This document shows, piece after piece, positions 34,237-44,217 of a DNA stretch of 64,000 bases. Position numbers and translations under genes: made by a program. Below the pieces are notes generated by a model that was not told the origin of the DNA, did not search any database, and saw only the letters and a program-made list of their open reading frames with translations. This DNA comes from Entomomonas sp945283395 (lineage in GTDB: Bacteria > Pseudomonadota > Gammaproteobacteria > Pseudomonadales > Pseudomonadaceae): positions 1 to 64,000 of the forward strand of contig CAMLLC010000010.1 of NCBI GenBank assembly GCA_946480835.1, written 5' to 3'. How positions within the stretch are numbered: position 1 is the stretch's first letter; each line of letters starts with the position of its first letter.

Positions 34237-37200
34237 ATGTCTTGGTACAGTTGTATGATTATTATCACCTTAGTAATTTACGCTGTATTACTTTATGGTT
34301 CTAGTATTTATGGCTTCATTCGTGCTTATCCACTAACTGCTACTTCAAGAAAACTGCTTTATAGTTTATCCCTTACTATGTATGGTAGCGCTTGGGTATT
34401 CTTTGGAATGGCAGAGAAATCTAATCACCCACTCTGGGATATATTACCCCTATTTCTAGGACCTTTTATTATTTTCATTTTCTTTTACCGAATTTTTAGT
34501 AAAATTCTCATCATAAGCCAACAAGAAAATGTCACTTCAATTCCCGATTTTATTGCTAAACGTTATGGCAATTCAAGATTACTAGCTATTTTAGTATCTC
34601 TACTTTACGTACTAGCTTTTACTCCTTATATCACCTTACAAATAAAAGCGCTCATAGACATCATTTCTTTGGTACTACAACAAAGTGATTTCTATTCTGT
34701 TGAAACAGAGATTTACCTTACCCTTATTGTCCTACTAAGCTTAGGATTACTGATTGTTATCATAGCAGGTAGACAAGCTAACATTGTTGAATATCAATAC
34801 AAAAGTTTATTATTTACTTGCGCTACAGGGGCTATATTAAAATTAATAGCTTTTATCATGGTTGGCTTATTAGCCTGTAAATTACTTTATCAAGGCTTAG
34901 ACTATCATGGACAAATTTTTACTTTTGCCACTTTTCAACAAGTATTTATAAATGATAAACCTAATATACCAGACTTAGTAGTACAAATACTGACAGTAAT
35001 GATAGCTATTATTTGCTTACCCAATATATTTCAAACAGGGGCAACTAAAGCGCAAAAAACTCAAGATTTAGCTACCATTCATTGGTTCTTACCCCTCTAT
35101 TTCTTATTGGTGATTGCCTGTATTATTCCTATTATCATAGTGGGTAATCTAATAACACCTAGTATAGGCCAAAATTATTGGCTCATTACTTTGCCTATCC
35201 AAAAATCCTCCACCTTATTTACTTTAATTACCTTATTAGGAGGTTTTGCAGCGATTGTTGGAACTACCATTGCTTGCTGCTTTGCTTTATCAAGAATGGT
35301 CACTAACCATATCCTCATCAACTGTCAATCTAACATATTATCTAAAGTTTCTTTTTCACAACTTCAAGCCTTACGCTGGTTAAGCATTATCCTCATTTTA
35401 GCGCTAGCTATGGGCTGTTATATGTGTTTATCAGTTAATATTCCCTTAAATACTATAGGATTAGTAGCTTTTGCTGGTATCATCCAATTAATTCCAGCTA
35501 TGACCGGTGCTCTGTATTGGAAATTAGCTAGCAAACTTGCTGTCATTATTGGCTTATTAGTAGGAACTGGCATTTGGTTTGTTACTCTTTTTTTACCTTT
35601 ATTACTTCATCAAACTTTAGATAAATTTGTCACTGCCTCTTTACTAGAATGGCTACAACTCTTATTACCTTTCAAACTTTCTTATATCAACTTTTGTACA
35701 GCAATCTCTTTATTAAGTAACTTTTGTTGTTTTATCTTCTTTTCACTACTTTCTAAAAAAAGAGTAACAGAACATTGGCAAGCTACCAAATTCATCAATC
35801 AAGATTCAACCCTTCCTGCTAATAATTTATTTGTTGTTAAGCTAGAGGATCTGATTTTACTTGTTTCACGCTTCATTGGAGAAAAAAAGACGCTTGAACT
35901 CTTTACCGATTTTGCCCAAAAACGAGAAATTTCGTTAGAACCTTCAAGTAGAGCAGATCAACAATGGATCTTTTATACAGAGCACCTATTAGCTGAAAGA
36001 CTTGGCTCATATACCGCAAGGGCCATGGTCAAATCAGCTCTTGAAGGTCGAGACATGCAGATGGAAGATGTGTTTTTAATAGTAGATGAAGCATCAGAAG
36101 TTTTGCATTTCAATAGAATGTTATTACAAGGAGCATTAGAACATATCACCCAAGGCATTAGTGTTATAGACAAATCGTTACATTTAGTAGCGTGGAACAA
36201 ACGCTATGTTGATTTATTTGATTATCCTGAGGGATTTATCCAAGTAGGCCGACCTATTGCTGATATAATTTACTATAATGCAAAGCGAGGTATGTGTGGC
36301 AAAGGCAATCCTGAAGAGCATGTTATCAAACGATTAAGCTGGTTATCCCTAGGCCAATCCCATACTTCAGAGCGACTGTTCCCAAACGGACGAGTAATAG
36401 AAATGATAGGAAATCCCATGCCCGGTGGTGGCTTTGTAACTAGCTTTACCGATATCACAGCATTTAGGCAAGCCGAACAATCCTTACAACAAATTAATGA
36501 AAGTCTGGAACAAAGAGTTAAAGAGCGTACTAAAAAACTATCTGAGCTTAACACTGCTTTGGTAGAAGCTAAAAGTTATGCAGAACAAGCTAATGAATCA
36601 AAAACTAGATTCTTGGCCGCCGTTAGCCATGATCTTATGCAACCGCTCAATGCTGCACGATTATTTTCTGCCTCATTATCACAAGAACTGCTACCAAACA
36701 CTGCTAGAGATTTAGTCAATCATCTAGAATCCTCCTTGCACTCAGCAGAAGAACTCATCTCAGATCTACTAGACATGTCTCGGTTAGAAAGCGGTCGAAT
36801 TACCCCTAAGATACAAGTAGTAGCGCTTAATGACTTATTTGATACCCTCAATATGGAGCTATCAGCCTTAACACCTAAAGATATTACATTCAAAGTGCAT
36901 AATTGCAGCCTATTTGTAAAAACCGATGGTAAACTATTAAGACGCATTATTCAAAACTTCCTAACCAATGCCTTTAGATATGGCGATGGGCGAGTTGTAT
37001 TGGGGGCAAGAAGACTCAAAGGCCAAGTTCGTATCGAAGTATGGGATCAAGGACCAGGAATACCAAAAGACAAACAAAAAGTTATCTTCGAAGAATTTAA
37101 AAGATTAGATAGCCATCAGACTAGAGCAGAAAAAGGGCTAGGCTTAGGTTTAGCCATTGCCGATGGATTTTGTAAGCTACTCAATCATTCTTTATCAGTA

Positions 37201-37704
37201 AACTCATGGTTAGGCAAAGGTAGTGTCTTTAGTGTAACCGTTCCTATTGATGAAACACCACTCATTCTTAATACTACCCAACTTGATGAAATGTTGAGAG
37301 AAACATCTAATATCGACCTGAAAGAAAATTCAGATATTAGTATACTTTGTGTTGACAATGAACAATCCATTTTAACTGGTATGGAAACATTACTCAGCCG
37401 GTGGGGTTGTCAAGTAATTACGGCGCTTAATCAACAGCAATGTGCACAAGCATTAGCAAAAGGCATTAAACCTCAACTATTACTAATAGACTATCATTTA
37501 GATGATGGCTATACGGGCATTGAACTTATTCAATGGCTCAGAGAACAGCTTCATGATCCTCTATTACCAGCTATTATCATCAGTGCTCATTATTCACCTG
37601 ATGTCATTGAAAAAATAACAGCTGCGCGCTTAGAACAGATAAGAAAACCTATTAAACCTGCCGCACTAAGAGCGTTAATTAGCCGTTATGTTTCACTAAA
37701 ATAA
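34237..37704 (+). CDS. Hybrid histidine kinase with SSS transporter-like domain (CrbS/MxtR type)
   Basis: A 1155-residue membrane sensor. Residues 1-500 form a sodium/solute-symporter-like module with about 13 helices. A STAC-like linker (to about 615), a PAS domain (HITQGISVIDKSLHLVAWNKRY) and a coiled coil follow. The HisKA motif is AAVSHDLMQPLNAARLF with His798; the HATPase has NFLTNAFRYGDG and GLGLGLAI. The C-terminal receiver has Asp1085 in LLIDYHLDDG. This order matches CrbS/MxtR/ErcS' kinases, which in relatives control acetate use with a LuxR-type partner. No such regulator is adjacent here. The assignment rests on architecture. Confidence 0.8.
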   Translation: MSWYSCMIIITLVIYAVLLYGSSIYGFIRAYPLTATSRKLLYSLSLTMYGSAWVFFGMAEKSNHPLWDILPLFLGPFIIFIFFYRIFSKILIISQQENVTSIPDFIAKRYGNSRLLAILVSLLYVLAFTPYITLQIKALIDIISLVLQQSDFYSVETEIYLTLIVLLSLGLLIVIIAGRQANIVEYQYKSLLFTCATGAILKLIAFIMVGLLACKLLYQGLDYHGQIFTFATFQQVFINDKPNIPDLVVQILTVMIAIICLPNIFQTGATKAQKTQDLATIHWFLPLYFLLVIACIIPIIIVGNLITPSIGQNYWLITLPIQKSSTLFTLITLLGGFAAIVGTTIACCFALSRMVTNHILINCQSNILSKVSFSQLQALRWLSIILILALAMGCYMCLSVNIPLNTIGLVAFAGIIQLIPAMTGALYWKLASKLAVIIGLLVGTGIWFVTLFLPLLLHQTLDKFVTASLLEWLQLLLPFKLSYINFCTAISLLSNFCCFIFFSLLSKKRVTEHWQATKFINQDSTLPANNLFVVKLEDLILLVSRFIGEKKTLELFTDFAQKREISLEPSSRADQQWIFYTEHLLAERLGSYTARAMVKSALEGRDMQMEDVFLIVDEASEVLHFNRMLLQGALEHITQGISVIDKSLHLVAWNKRYVDLFDYPEGFIQVGRPIADIIYYNAKRGMCGKGNPEEHVIKRLSWLSLGQSHTSERLFPNGRVIEMIGNPMPGGGFVTSFTDITAFRQAEQSLQQINESLEQRVKERTKKLSELNTALVEAKSYAEQANESKTRFLAAVSHDLMQPLNAARLFSASLSQELLPNTARDLVNHLESSLHSAEELISDLLDMSRLESGRITPKIQVVALNDLFDTLNMELSALTPKDITFKVHNCSLFVKTDGKLLRRIIQNFLTNAFRYGDGRVVLGARRLKGQVRIEVWDQGPGIPKDKQKVIFEEFKRLDSHQTRAEKGLGLGLAIADGFCKLLNHSLSVNSWLGKGSVFSVTVPIDETPLILNTTQLDEMLRETSNIDLKENSDISILCVDNEQSILTGMETLLSRWGCQVITALNQQQCAQALAKGIKPQLLLIDYHLDDGYTGIELIQWLREQLHDPLLPAIIISAHYSPDVIEKITAARLEQIRKPIKPAALRALISRYVSLK

Positions 37705-37730
37705 AAAGGGTACCTAAAGGCACCCTTTTT
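37704..37730. terminator. Bidirectional terminator after the sensor kinase
   Basis: AAAAAGGGT and ACCCTTTTT form a 9-bp stem; the 10-nt loop could add CCT/AGG pairs. It lies exactly at the end of the kinase and 18 nt from the end of the convergent GAPDH gene. Confidence 0.8.
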
Positions 37731-37748
37731 ACTTATAGTTAACTAAAG

Positions 37749-39203
37749 CTAAGGCTTAGGTAAAGCTAGCCTTCTCACATTAGCAATATTTTCCACGATC
37801 CTAATCACTTGGGAGCTATAGCCAAATTCGTTATCATACCAAACATAGACTACAGCATGATTAGCTGTACAGATAGTAGCTGCAGCATCTACAATACCGG
37901 CATGACGAGAGCCTATAAAGTCACTTGAAACTACCTCTGTTGAGTCAATAAAATCAATTTGTCTATGTAAATTAGAGTATAAGGAAATATCTCTAAGATA
38001 ATTGTTTAACTCTTCCCTAGAAGTAGCTTTAGCTAAGTTTAGATTAAGAATGGCTAGCGAGACATCAGGGGTAGGAACTCTGATTGCGTTGCCCGTTAAC
38101 TTACCTGCAAGCTCTGGTAATGCTTTGGCAGCAGCAGTCGCGGCACCTGTTTCAGTAATTACCATATTAAGTGGAGCGCTGCGACCACGACGACTACCTT
38201 TATGGAAATTATCAATCAAATTTTGATCATTCGTATAAGAATGCACTGTTTCTAAGTGACCATTATCAATCCCAAACTTATCATTGATAACCTTTAATAC
38301 TGGCACTATAGCATTAGTAGTACAAGAAGCAGCCGATAAAATCTTATCTTCTTTGGTAATTAACTGATCATTTACGCCATATACAATATTTTTCAGTTTA
38401 CCTTTACCTGGTGCTGTTAAAATTACTCTATCAACACCCTTACATTTTAAGTGTTGGCCTAAGCCCTCTTCATCGCGCCATTTACCAGTATTATCAATAA
38501 CAATCGCATTATTGATACCATACTGAGTATAATCTACACTACTAGGATCAGTTGAGTAAATAACTTTAATTAGATTACCGTTAACTATTAACGTATCATC
38601 TTTTTCATTAACTAAAACGGTTCCTTTAAAAGCACCATGTATTGAATCACGCCTTAGTAAATTAGCACGTTTCTCTAAATCATCAACCGAACCCTTTCGT
38701 ACCACAATAGCTCTTAATCTCAACCCATCGCCAGCACCTGTCCTTTCGATCATAATGCGTGCTAATAATCGGCCTATACGACCAAAGCCATACAGCACAA
38801 CATCTGTGCCAGTTGCTGTATTAGGTTGTTTAGCAATTTGCTTATCAATAATTACCGCTAATTCTTTCCGTAAAAAATCTTTAACAGGTAAATTTTGTTG
38901 TTCTCTATATTTAACGGCTAACCGACCAAGATCTATAGTAGCTGATCCTAACTTCAACTCACTCATCACCTTCAACAAAGGGTAAGTTTCTTTGACAGTT
39001 AACTCCGCTTCGTCACCAAAACGATAACGCGTAGCCGCATGGGCTTGTAAAATAGCAATAACAGATTGATTAATTAGACTAAAACCGAAAATTGAGGTGA
39101 TAACATGGTTATTACGATACAACTGCCCCACTAAAGGAATCATTGTTTCAGCTAAAGCTTCCCGATCAGTCCACTTAGTAAGACATTCTTGCGCTGTTTG
39201 AGA
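37749..39203 (-). CDS. gap: Glyceraldehyde-3-phosphate dehydrogenase, long form
   Basis: A 484-residue member of the long GAPDH group of Pseudomonas (PA3001-like), with an extra N-terminal 125 residues (SQTAQECLTKWTDREALAE) before the Rossmann domain (VVLYGFGRIGRLLAR). The catalytic cysteine lies in SAASCTTNAIVP, then ETVHSYTNDQNLID and STEVVSSDFIGSRHAG. NAD is likely, but cofactor choice and direction (glycolytic or gluconeogenic) are not clear. The GTG at 39203 is preferred as AAGG lies about 9 nt upstream and the product then begins like its relatives; the frame is open to 39239. Confidence 0.9.
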   Translation of the reverse strand, partial: SQTAQECLTKWTDREALAETMIPLVGQLYRNNHVITSIFGFSLINQSVIAILQAHAATRYRFGDEAELTVKETYPLLKVMSELKLGSATIDLGRLAVKYREQQNLPVKDFLRKELAVIIDKQIAKQPNTATGTDVVLYGFGRIGRLLARIMIERTGAGDGLRLRAIVVRKGSVDDLEKRANLLRRDSIHGAFKGTVLVNEKDDTLIVNGNLIKVIYSTDPSSVDYTQYGINNAIVIDNTGKWRDEEGLGQHLKCKGVDRVILTAPGKGKLKNIVYGVNDQLITKEDKILSAASCTTNAIVPVLKVINDKFGIDNGHLETVHSYTNDQNLIDNFHKGSRRGRSAPLNMVITETGAATAAAKALPELAGKLTGNAIRVPTPDVSLAILNLNLAKATSREELNNYLRDISLYSNLHRQIDFIDSTEVVSSDFIGSRHAGIVDAAATICTANHAVVYVWYDNEFGYSSQVIRIVENIANVRRLALPKP

Positions 39204-39301
39204 CACTAGGCACCTTCCATTTTTTTCTAAAGGAAACACAGTGCCTATATTATGCCAAAATAATGGCTATTACTTCAATGACAAAGCAATAGCCCTATTC
39301 A

Positions 39302-40207
39302 TTAAATAATCCAAATGATCCAAACTACCAAGGCTAATAACAGCCATTGTTCCAAATAATAACGGAAGCGACTTTGTTCTTTTATTCTTTTACTGCGTTC
39401 ACGTATCTTATAGAGCAAACCAAATGCTTTATTAATTCCACCGGTTTTATCACCATCGCGGTTTGGTGATGCAGCAGCAGCTACAATGTGTTTGCCAACC
39501 CAATGATTAAAGGCAGTAGCCCAACGGTATTTAAGTGGTCGATCCATGTCACAGAAGAAAATTAATCGCCTATGGTCAGTCATATTTTCTGCGTAATGGA
39601 TATAGGTTTCATCAAAAATAACCCCCTCACCATCTCGCCACGAATAACGCTCACCATCTACCTCAATAAAACATCTATCATCATTAGGTGTATCTAACCC
39701 TAAATGATAGCGTAATGAGCCTGCATAAGGATCCCTATGGGTCACTAATCTAGCCCCAGGGGGTAACTCGGTAAACATAGCTGCCTTAACAGTAGGGATA
39801 TCACGTACTAATGCAGTAGTAAAAGGACATAATTCCATGGCAGAGGGATGACTTTCACCATACCATTTAAGATAAAATCTTTTCCATCCTTTCCGAAAAA
39901 ACGAATTGAAACCAGCGTCATTTAATTTATCAGAACCTTTGACGTTACCGGCCTCTAACAGCTTAATTCCTTCTTCTTTAATCTTTTGCCAATTTTCTTT
40001 ATCTTCAAATACTTTTAATTCAGGATAAATATCTGTTGAATAAAAAGGCTGGCTAGGTAGTTTAGAAGTCAAATAAAGAATACTATTAAGAGGTGCTAAA
40101 AAGGTTGAATGGTCTTTAATTTGACGTTTCCATTTATGCCTTACACGACCACGATAATGAACAAATAAAACACTAGCAATCAACAGCGCAATAATAATTA
40201 TCTTCAC
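39302..40207 (-). CDS. lpxO: Lipid A hydroxylase LpxO (aspartyl/asparaginyl beta-hydroxylase family)
   Basis: A 301-residue enzyme with an N-terminal membrane anchor (IIIIALLIASVLFV) and a C-terminal hydrophobic segment (QWLLLALVVWIIWII). The iron site is HRDPY plus a later histidine in DETYIHYAEN. It uses Fe(II), 2-oxoglutarate and oxygen to hydroxylate the secondary acyl chain of lipid A at the cytosolic membrane face. As an iron enzyme it would fit the Fur/sRNA regulon, but no pairing site is evident at its start. Confidence 0.88.
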   Translation of the reverse strand: MKIIIIALLIASVLFVHYRGRVRHKWKRQIKDHSTFLAPLNSILYLTSKLPSQPFYSTDIYPELKVFEDKENWQKIKEEGIKLLEAGNVKGSDKLNDAGFNSFFRKGWKRFYLKWYGESHPSAMELCPFTTALVRDIPTVKAAMFTELPPGARLVTHRDPYAGSLRYHLGLDTPNDDRCFIEVDGERYSWRDGEGVIFDETYIHYAENMTDHRRLIFFCDMDRPLKYRWATAFNHWVGKHIVAAAASPNRDGDKTGGINKAFGLLYKIRERSKRIKEQSRFRYYLEQWLLLALVVWIIWII

Positions 40208-40316
40208 TTGTTATTCCTACCTTTTAAAAGTCTAATCAATATTATCAACTAAGATGTTAGCTAGGACAAGGTACTCATTATTTCCTTGCATAGTTGAAAT
40301 ATTTATTCATTTCTTA

Positions 40317-40778
40317 TTAAATAATATGAGACTCTTTGGCCAAGGCATTAAAAATGACTAACCTTGACTTAAAGTCAACACCTTTATGATGATCGACAAA
40401 ATAATTTGCTTGATGTTGTGCAACATAATTAAGCGTTTTAATAAGCTCGGGGTAAATAGCCACTAAATCGGCGGGGGCTATATGTAATTTATTTTCAACT
40501 AAACTAAATAAACCTTCGGCCGCTTTTGCTCTATCTTCATTTTGTAAGCCCCGTAAAGTCTCAGCCAGTTTTACATAATTAGCAAAGGCTAAACCATAAT
40601 AATGAAATACCTTAGTTGGCATGAAGTGTAAGCCGTCTATACAGCGCCCCACAGATTCAACAAATAAAGAAGTTAAACTATTCGTGTCTTTACCCTCAAA
40701 TAAATTATATGCTTCCAAACAATCTATATCTTCTTGGTAATTTTCCCAATCAGATTCGGTTGGAATTTTATCAATCAC
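40317..40778 (-). CDS. Conserved-looking hypothetical protein
   Basis: A 153-residue soluble, mainly helical protein with no signal or motif that I recognise (segments DWENYQEDIDCLEAYNLFEGK, GRCIDGLHFMPTKVFHYYGLAF in part, DHHKGVDFKSRLVIFNAL). Codon use is like that of its neighbours, and AGAGGAAAT lies just before the ATG, so it is probably expressed. It lies between lpxO and dtd on the same strand with gaps of about 110 and 85 nt. Confidence 0.65.
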   Translation of the reverse strand: MIDKIPTESDWENYQEDIDCLEAYNLFEGKDTNSLTSLFVESVGRCIDGLHFMPTKVFHYYGLAFANYVKLAETLRGLQNEDRAKAAEGLFSLVENKLHIAPADLVAIYPELIKTLNYVAQHQANYFVDHHKGVDFKSRLVIFNALAKESHII

Positions 40779-40863
40779 GGTTATTTCCTCTATTCTTCAT
40801 TAATCATAAAAAATATTAGTTAACAATTTAGCTTAATATATTGGCCTAAACCAAAATTATAAT

Positions 40864-41301
40864 CTAGCTTTCTAGCAGAAATGTCACAGGCCCGTCATTA
40901 GTTAAAGCAACTTGCATAGATGCTCCAAAACGGCCTGTTGCTACTTTAGCATGTTGTTTTTTTGCTTGCTCAACCAGATAATTATATAGACATTCCCCCA
41001 AGGCAGGAGAAGCAGCGCTGGAAAAACTTGGACGTAAGCCACTTTTAGTATCAGCCGCTAGAGTAAACTGCGAAACTATTAATAAACCGCCCTGCTCCTC
41101 TATTAAAGAACGATTCATTTTATCCTTTTCATCAGCAAACATCCGATAATTAAGCAATTTATATAATAACTTATCTGCATTGGCCTCACTATCATCTGGT
41201 TGTACGGCCACCAAGGCTAACGTGCCCTGTGTTATGGCGCCAACTATTTGACCAGCAACAGTTACTTTAGCACTCGTTACCCGCTGAATTAACGCCCGCA
41301 T
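40864..41301 (-). CDS. dtd: D-aminoacyl-tRNA deacylase (Dtd)
   Basis: A 145-residue dimeric enzyme that removes D-amino acids from mischarged tRNA. The signatures are MRALIQRVTSAKVTV, the SQFTLAAD motif and the C-terminal LTNDGPVTFLL. The ATG at 41301 is chosen because it gives the typical N-terminus. It begins 1 nt after the pip stop with GAGG 9 nt upstream, so translation is probably coupled to pip. Confidence 0.95.
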   Translation of the reverse strand: MRALIQRVTSAKVTVAGQIVGAITQGTLALVAVQPDDSEANADKLLYKLLNYRMFADEKDKMNRSLIEEQGGLLIVSQFTLAADTKSGLRPSFSSAASPALGECLYNYLVEQAKKQHAKVATGRFGASMQVALTNDGPVTFLLES

Positions 41302-41302
41302 T

Positions 41303-42277
41303 CTAAGCATCCTCAATAGGATTTAATAGATATTTTGCCATTTGATGGGTTGCCTTCACTAAAGCGTCTGTTACAGCTAACTCAAATGCAGAATGTCCAG
41401 CTTCCCTAATAATATTTAACTCACTATTAGGCCATGCTTTGTGTAATTGCCAAGCGTTGTCTAACGGGCAAATTACATCGTAACGGCTATGCACAATAAT
41501 ACCGGGAATATGAGCAATTTTCGGCATATCCCGCAACAACTGGTTAGCTTCTAAAAAAGCATTATTTATAAAGTAATGGCATTCAATACGCGCCATTGAC
41601 AAGGCTTTTTTGGTTTCTAAAAAACTATCAGCTATTTTTGGATTGGGGGCTAACGTGATTGTACTCCCTTCCCAACCTGACCAAGCTTTAGCTGCGTGTA
41701 ATTGAGCTATCTCATCGTTACCTGTTAATCTTTTATAATAGGCCTTAATCATCTCTCCTCTTTCTTGTACAGGGATAGGAGCTAGATAACTTTCCCAATA
41801 ATCGGGAAACAATAAACTAGCCCCCTCTTGATAAAACCACTGTAATTCAGAAGGGCGACATAAAAAAATACCTCTTAATATTAAGCCTAATACCCTATCA
41901 GGGTGCGTCTGAGCATAAGCTAACGCTAAAGTAGATCCCCACGACCCACCAAATACCACCCATTTATCTATACCTAGCGTATTTCTAATAAGCTCTATAT
42001 CTGCCACTAGATCCCACGTCGTATTATGCTCTAAACAAGCGTGGGGGGTGGAACTACCACATCCTCTTTGGTCGAAAGTAACAATACGATAAATGTTAGG
42101 GTCAAAAAATCTAGCACTATTTTCATCGCAGCCACCACCTGGGCCACCATGTAAAAATAAGACGGCTAAACCCGTTCGCGAACCACTTTCCTCTATATGA
42201 AGAATATGTGGCTCTTGGACTGCTAATTTGTGAGTGGCAAAGGGTTTAATTTCAGGGAAAAGAGTTTGCATCATCAT
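41303..42277 (-). CDS. pip: Proline iminopeptidase (Pip)
   Basis: A 324-residue alpha/beta hydrolase (S33) releasing N-terminal proline. The oxyanion HGGPGGGC, the nucleophile elbow GGSWGSTLAL and the C-terminal histidine in EAGHSAFE, with aspartate in VHSRYDVICPL, are intact. Three consecutive in-frame ATGs (42277, 42274, 42271) follow AGGATA; the third has the best spacing. The following dtd is directly coupled, as in Pseudomonas. Confidence 0.93.
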   Translation of the reverse strand: MMMQTLFPEIKPFATHKLAVQEPHILHIEESGSRTGLAVLFLHGGPGGGCDENSARFFDPNIYRIVTFDQRGCGSSTPHACLEHNTTWDLVADIELIRNTLGIDKWVVFGGSWGSTLALAYAQTHPDRVLGLILRGIFLCRPSELQWFYQEGASLLFPDYWESYLAPIPVQERGEMIKAYYKRLTGNDEIAQLHAAKAWSGWEGSTITLAPNPKIADSFLETKKALSMARIECHYFINNAFLEANQLLRDMPKIAHIPGIIVHSRYDVICPLDNAWQLHKAWPNSELNIIREAGHSAFELAVTDALVKATHQMAKYLLNPIEDA

Positions 42278-42292
42278 TATCCTAGTTAATTA

Positions 42293-43249
42293 TTAGTTAG
42301 CTATATATTTCTCAACAGCTATTTTACCCTCTTCCCCGGTAAGGCTTTTAACTCCTGTTAACCATTCTTCTAACAGCTCCGAATGGTGTTTTAAATAATC
42401 TTTAGCAATTTGTTTAATTGGGGCTTTATTGTCTAAAATAGCTAACATTAACTCATTCTCCATAGCCAAGGTAAAGTGGATCTGACCTAACCAATTAGCT
42501 TCAACAGGACAACGTTTGCTAAAACTGTTAGAAATGACCGTTAATACCTTAGCGCTTCCATAGTTTGGGCCAAACACCTCATCACCTCCTGCTAAATACT
42601 TTATATCCATCTTGGCATTCATAGGGTGAGGTTCCCAACCTAAAAAAACGATAGGCTTTTTCGCTTTGATTGCTTTATTTACCTCAGCCAGCATAACTGC
42701 TTCACTGGATTCTCTTAATTTAAAACCACTCAAATTATAAAGATTATCCTTAATCATCTTCTGAATCAATAAATTACCATCATTACCCGCTTCAATTCCA
42801 TAAATTTTAGCACCTAACTCTTTTTTAAATTTGGCTATATCGGCAAAAGTTTGTAAGCCAGCATCATAAGTATAACTAGGTACCGCTAAAGTATATTTAG
42901 CCCCTTCTAAATTAGCTTTTTCTGGTATTAGGATAGAGTTATTTTTAATAAAAGGCGCAGCGATGCTATCCATAGAAGGAGACCAATAACCCAAAAAGGC
43001 ATCTACTTTACCCTTAGCTACACTAGTAAAAGCAATAGGTACCGAAATAATAGGAGCTGACACTTTATAGCCTAACCCTTCAGCTATGACCGAAACGATC
43101 GCGGTAGTAGCACTAATATCTGCCCAACCTGTTTCAGCTAATTTAATTTCAGCGCAACTTGCAGACTCAGATCTACCACCAGCTATCGCTGTAAAACTAC
43201 TCATTAGTCCCACTAATACCATACACAAATATTTATTAATGTTATTCAT
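42293..43249 (-). CDS. Choline/betaine ABC substrate-binding protein, orphan
   Basis: A 318-residue periplasmic protein with a cleavable signal peptide (VLVGLMSSFTAIA). The mature part has the choline-type signature ETGWADISATTAIVSVIAEGLGY, FLGYWSPSMDS and FLGWEPHPMNAKMDIKYLAGGD, as in ChoX/CbcX. Aromatic residues Trp and Tyr there would form the quaternary-amine box. No ATPase or permease gene is adjacent, as with Pseudomonas orphan CaiX/BetX binding proteins that share a core transporter. The ligand (choline, betaine or carnitine) is not decided by sequence. Confidence 0.85.
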   Translation of the reverse strand: MNNINKYLCMVLVGLMSSFTAIAGGRSESASCAEIKLAETGWADISATTAIVSVIAEGLGYKVSAPIISVPIAFTSVAKGKVDAFLGYWSPSMDSIAAPFIKNNSILIPEKANLEGAKYTLAVPSYTYDAGLQTFADIAKFKKELGAKIYGIEAGNDGNLLIQKMIKDNLYNLSGFKLRESSEAVMLAEVNKAIKAKKPIVFLGWEPHPMNAKMDIKYLAGGDEVFGPNYGSAKVLTVISNSFSKRCPVEANWLGQIHFTLAMENELMLAILDNKAPIKQIAKDYLKHHSELLEEWLTGVKSLTGEEGKIAVEKYIAN

Positions 43250-43413
43250 GCTATTTCCTTTACTATGAAGTCACTAGAACAAATTTGTAACAACCTTACT
43301 ACTATTTTCACTAAATAGCAAAATAGCCTTATAACATTTCCTGTATACTTAATACTAATTATTATTTATATCCTAATTCTTAAAACTTATTAACTAACGG
43401 TGTTAACTTAATT

Positions 43414-44217
43414 ATGATTGCTAATAATCCTCCTAGCCGCCCTATAGTACTTTGTTTATCTGGTCATGATCCTAGCGGTGGGGCTGGTATTCAAGCTGAT
43501 ATAGAAGCTATTTTGGCACAACAATGCCATGCGGCACCTACGGTAACGGCTCTTACTGTCCAAAATACTGTGAATGTATCAGATTTTAGAGTATTAGATA
43601 GAGATTGGGTACTCGCTCAAGCCAATGCCGTATTATCTGATATGCCCGTGGCAGCCATTAAACTAGGTATGCTAGGTAATATTGAAATGGTAGATACCAT
43701 TCTTGAACTAATTCATCAACATCCCCATTTACCATTGGTTTGTGACCCTGTTTTAAAAGCAGGTGGCGGTGGTTCTTTAGGAAAAGACGATGTAGGCTAT
43801 GCCATCAGAGAAAAACTACTACCGTTAGCCACCATCAGTACCCCTAATTTACCCGAAGCACGCATCTTAGCAGAACTACCAGAAGGTTCCGCCGATCAAT
43901 GTGCAGAGGTATTAATGAACTATAGCAAAAATTTACTTATTAAGGGCGGACATGCAACAGACCCTATCATAAGTAATCGTCTCTATAGCCAATCGAAAGA
44001 AACACTAATTTTTACTTGTCAGCGTTTACCAGGCAATTTTCATGGTTCAGGCTGTACCCTTGCCAGTGCTCTTGCTGGCCGCCTAGCTCTTGGCGAAGAG
44101 CTTGCTAGTGCAGTCAAAACAGCGCTTGACTATACTTGGCGTACCTTACGAGATGCAGAAGCACCAGGACATGGCCAATATATTCCTAGACGTCTACCTT
44201 TGGACTTCTGCTCGTGA
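43414..44217 (+). CDS. thiD: Hydroxymethylpyrimidine/phosphomethylpyrimidine kinase (ThiD)
   Basis: A 267-residue ribokinase-fold enzyme phosphorylating HMP and HMP-P in thiamine synthesis. It has SGHDPSGGAGIQADIEA, the CDPVLKAGGGG core, TPNLPEA, KGGHA and the anion hole GSGCTLASALAG. It overlaps thiE by 4 nt. No TPP riboswitch is evident in the upstream 160 nt. Confidence 0.95.
   Translation: MIANNPPSRPIVLCLSGHDPSGGAGIQADIEAILAQQCHAAPTVTALTVQNTVNVSDFRVLDRDWVLAQANAVLSDMPVAAIKLGMLGNIEMVDTILELIHQHPHLPLVCDPVLKAGGGGSLGKDDVGYAIREKLLPLATISTPNLPEARILAELPEGSADQCAEVLMNYSKNLLIKGGHATDPIISNRLYSQSKETLIFTCQRLPGNFHGSGCTLASALAGRLALGEELASAVKTALDYTWRTLRDAEAPGHGQYIPRRLPLDFCS

Noticed and set aside
35859..35870. 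TTGTTTCACGC as a half parS-like site inside the kinase gene
   Set aside because: Not palindromic and inside a conserved coding region.
43250..43413. TPP riboswitch upstream of thiD
   Set aside because: The conserved CTGAGA and GACC elements are not visible in the leader.
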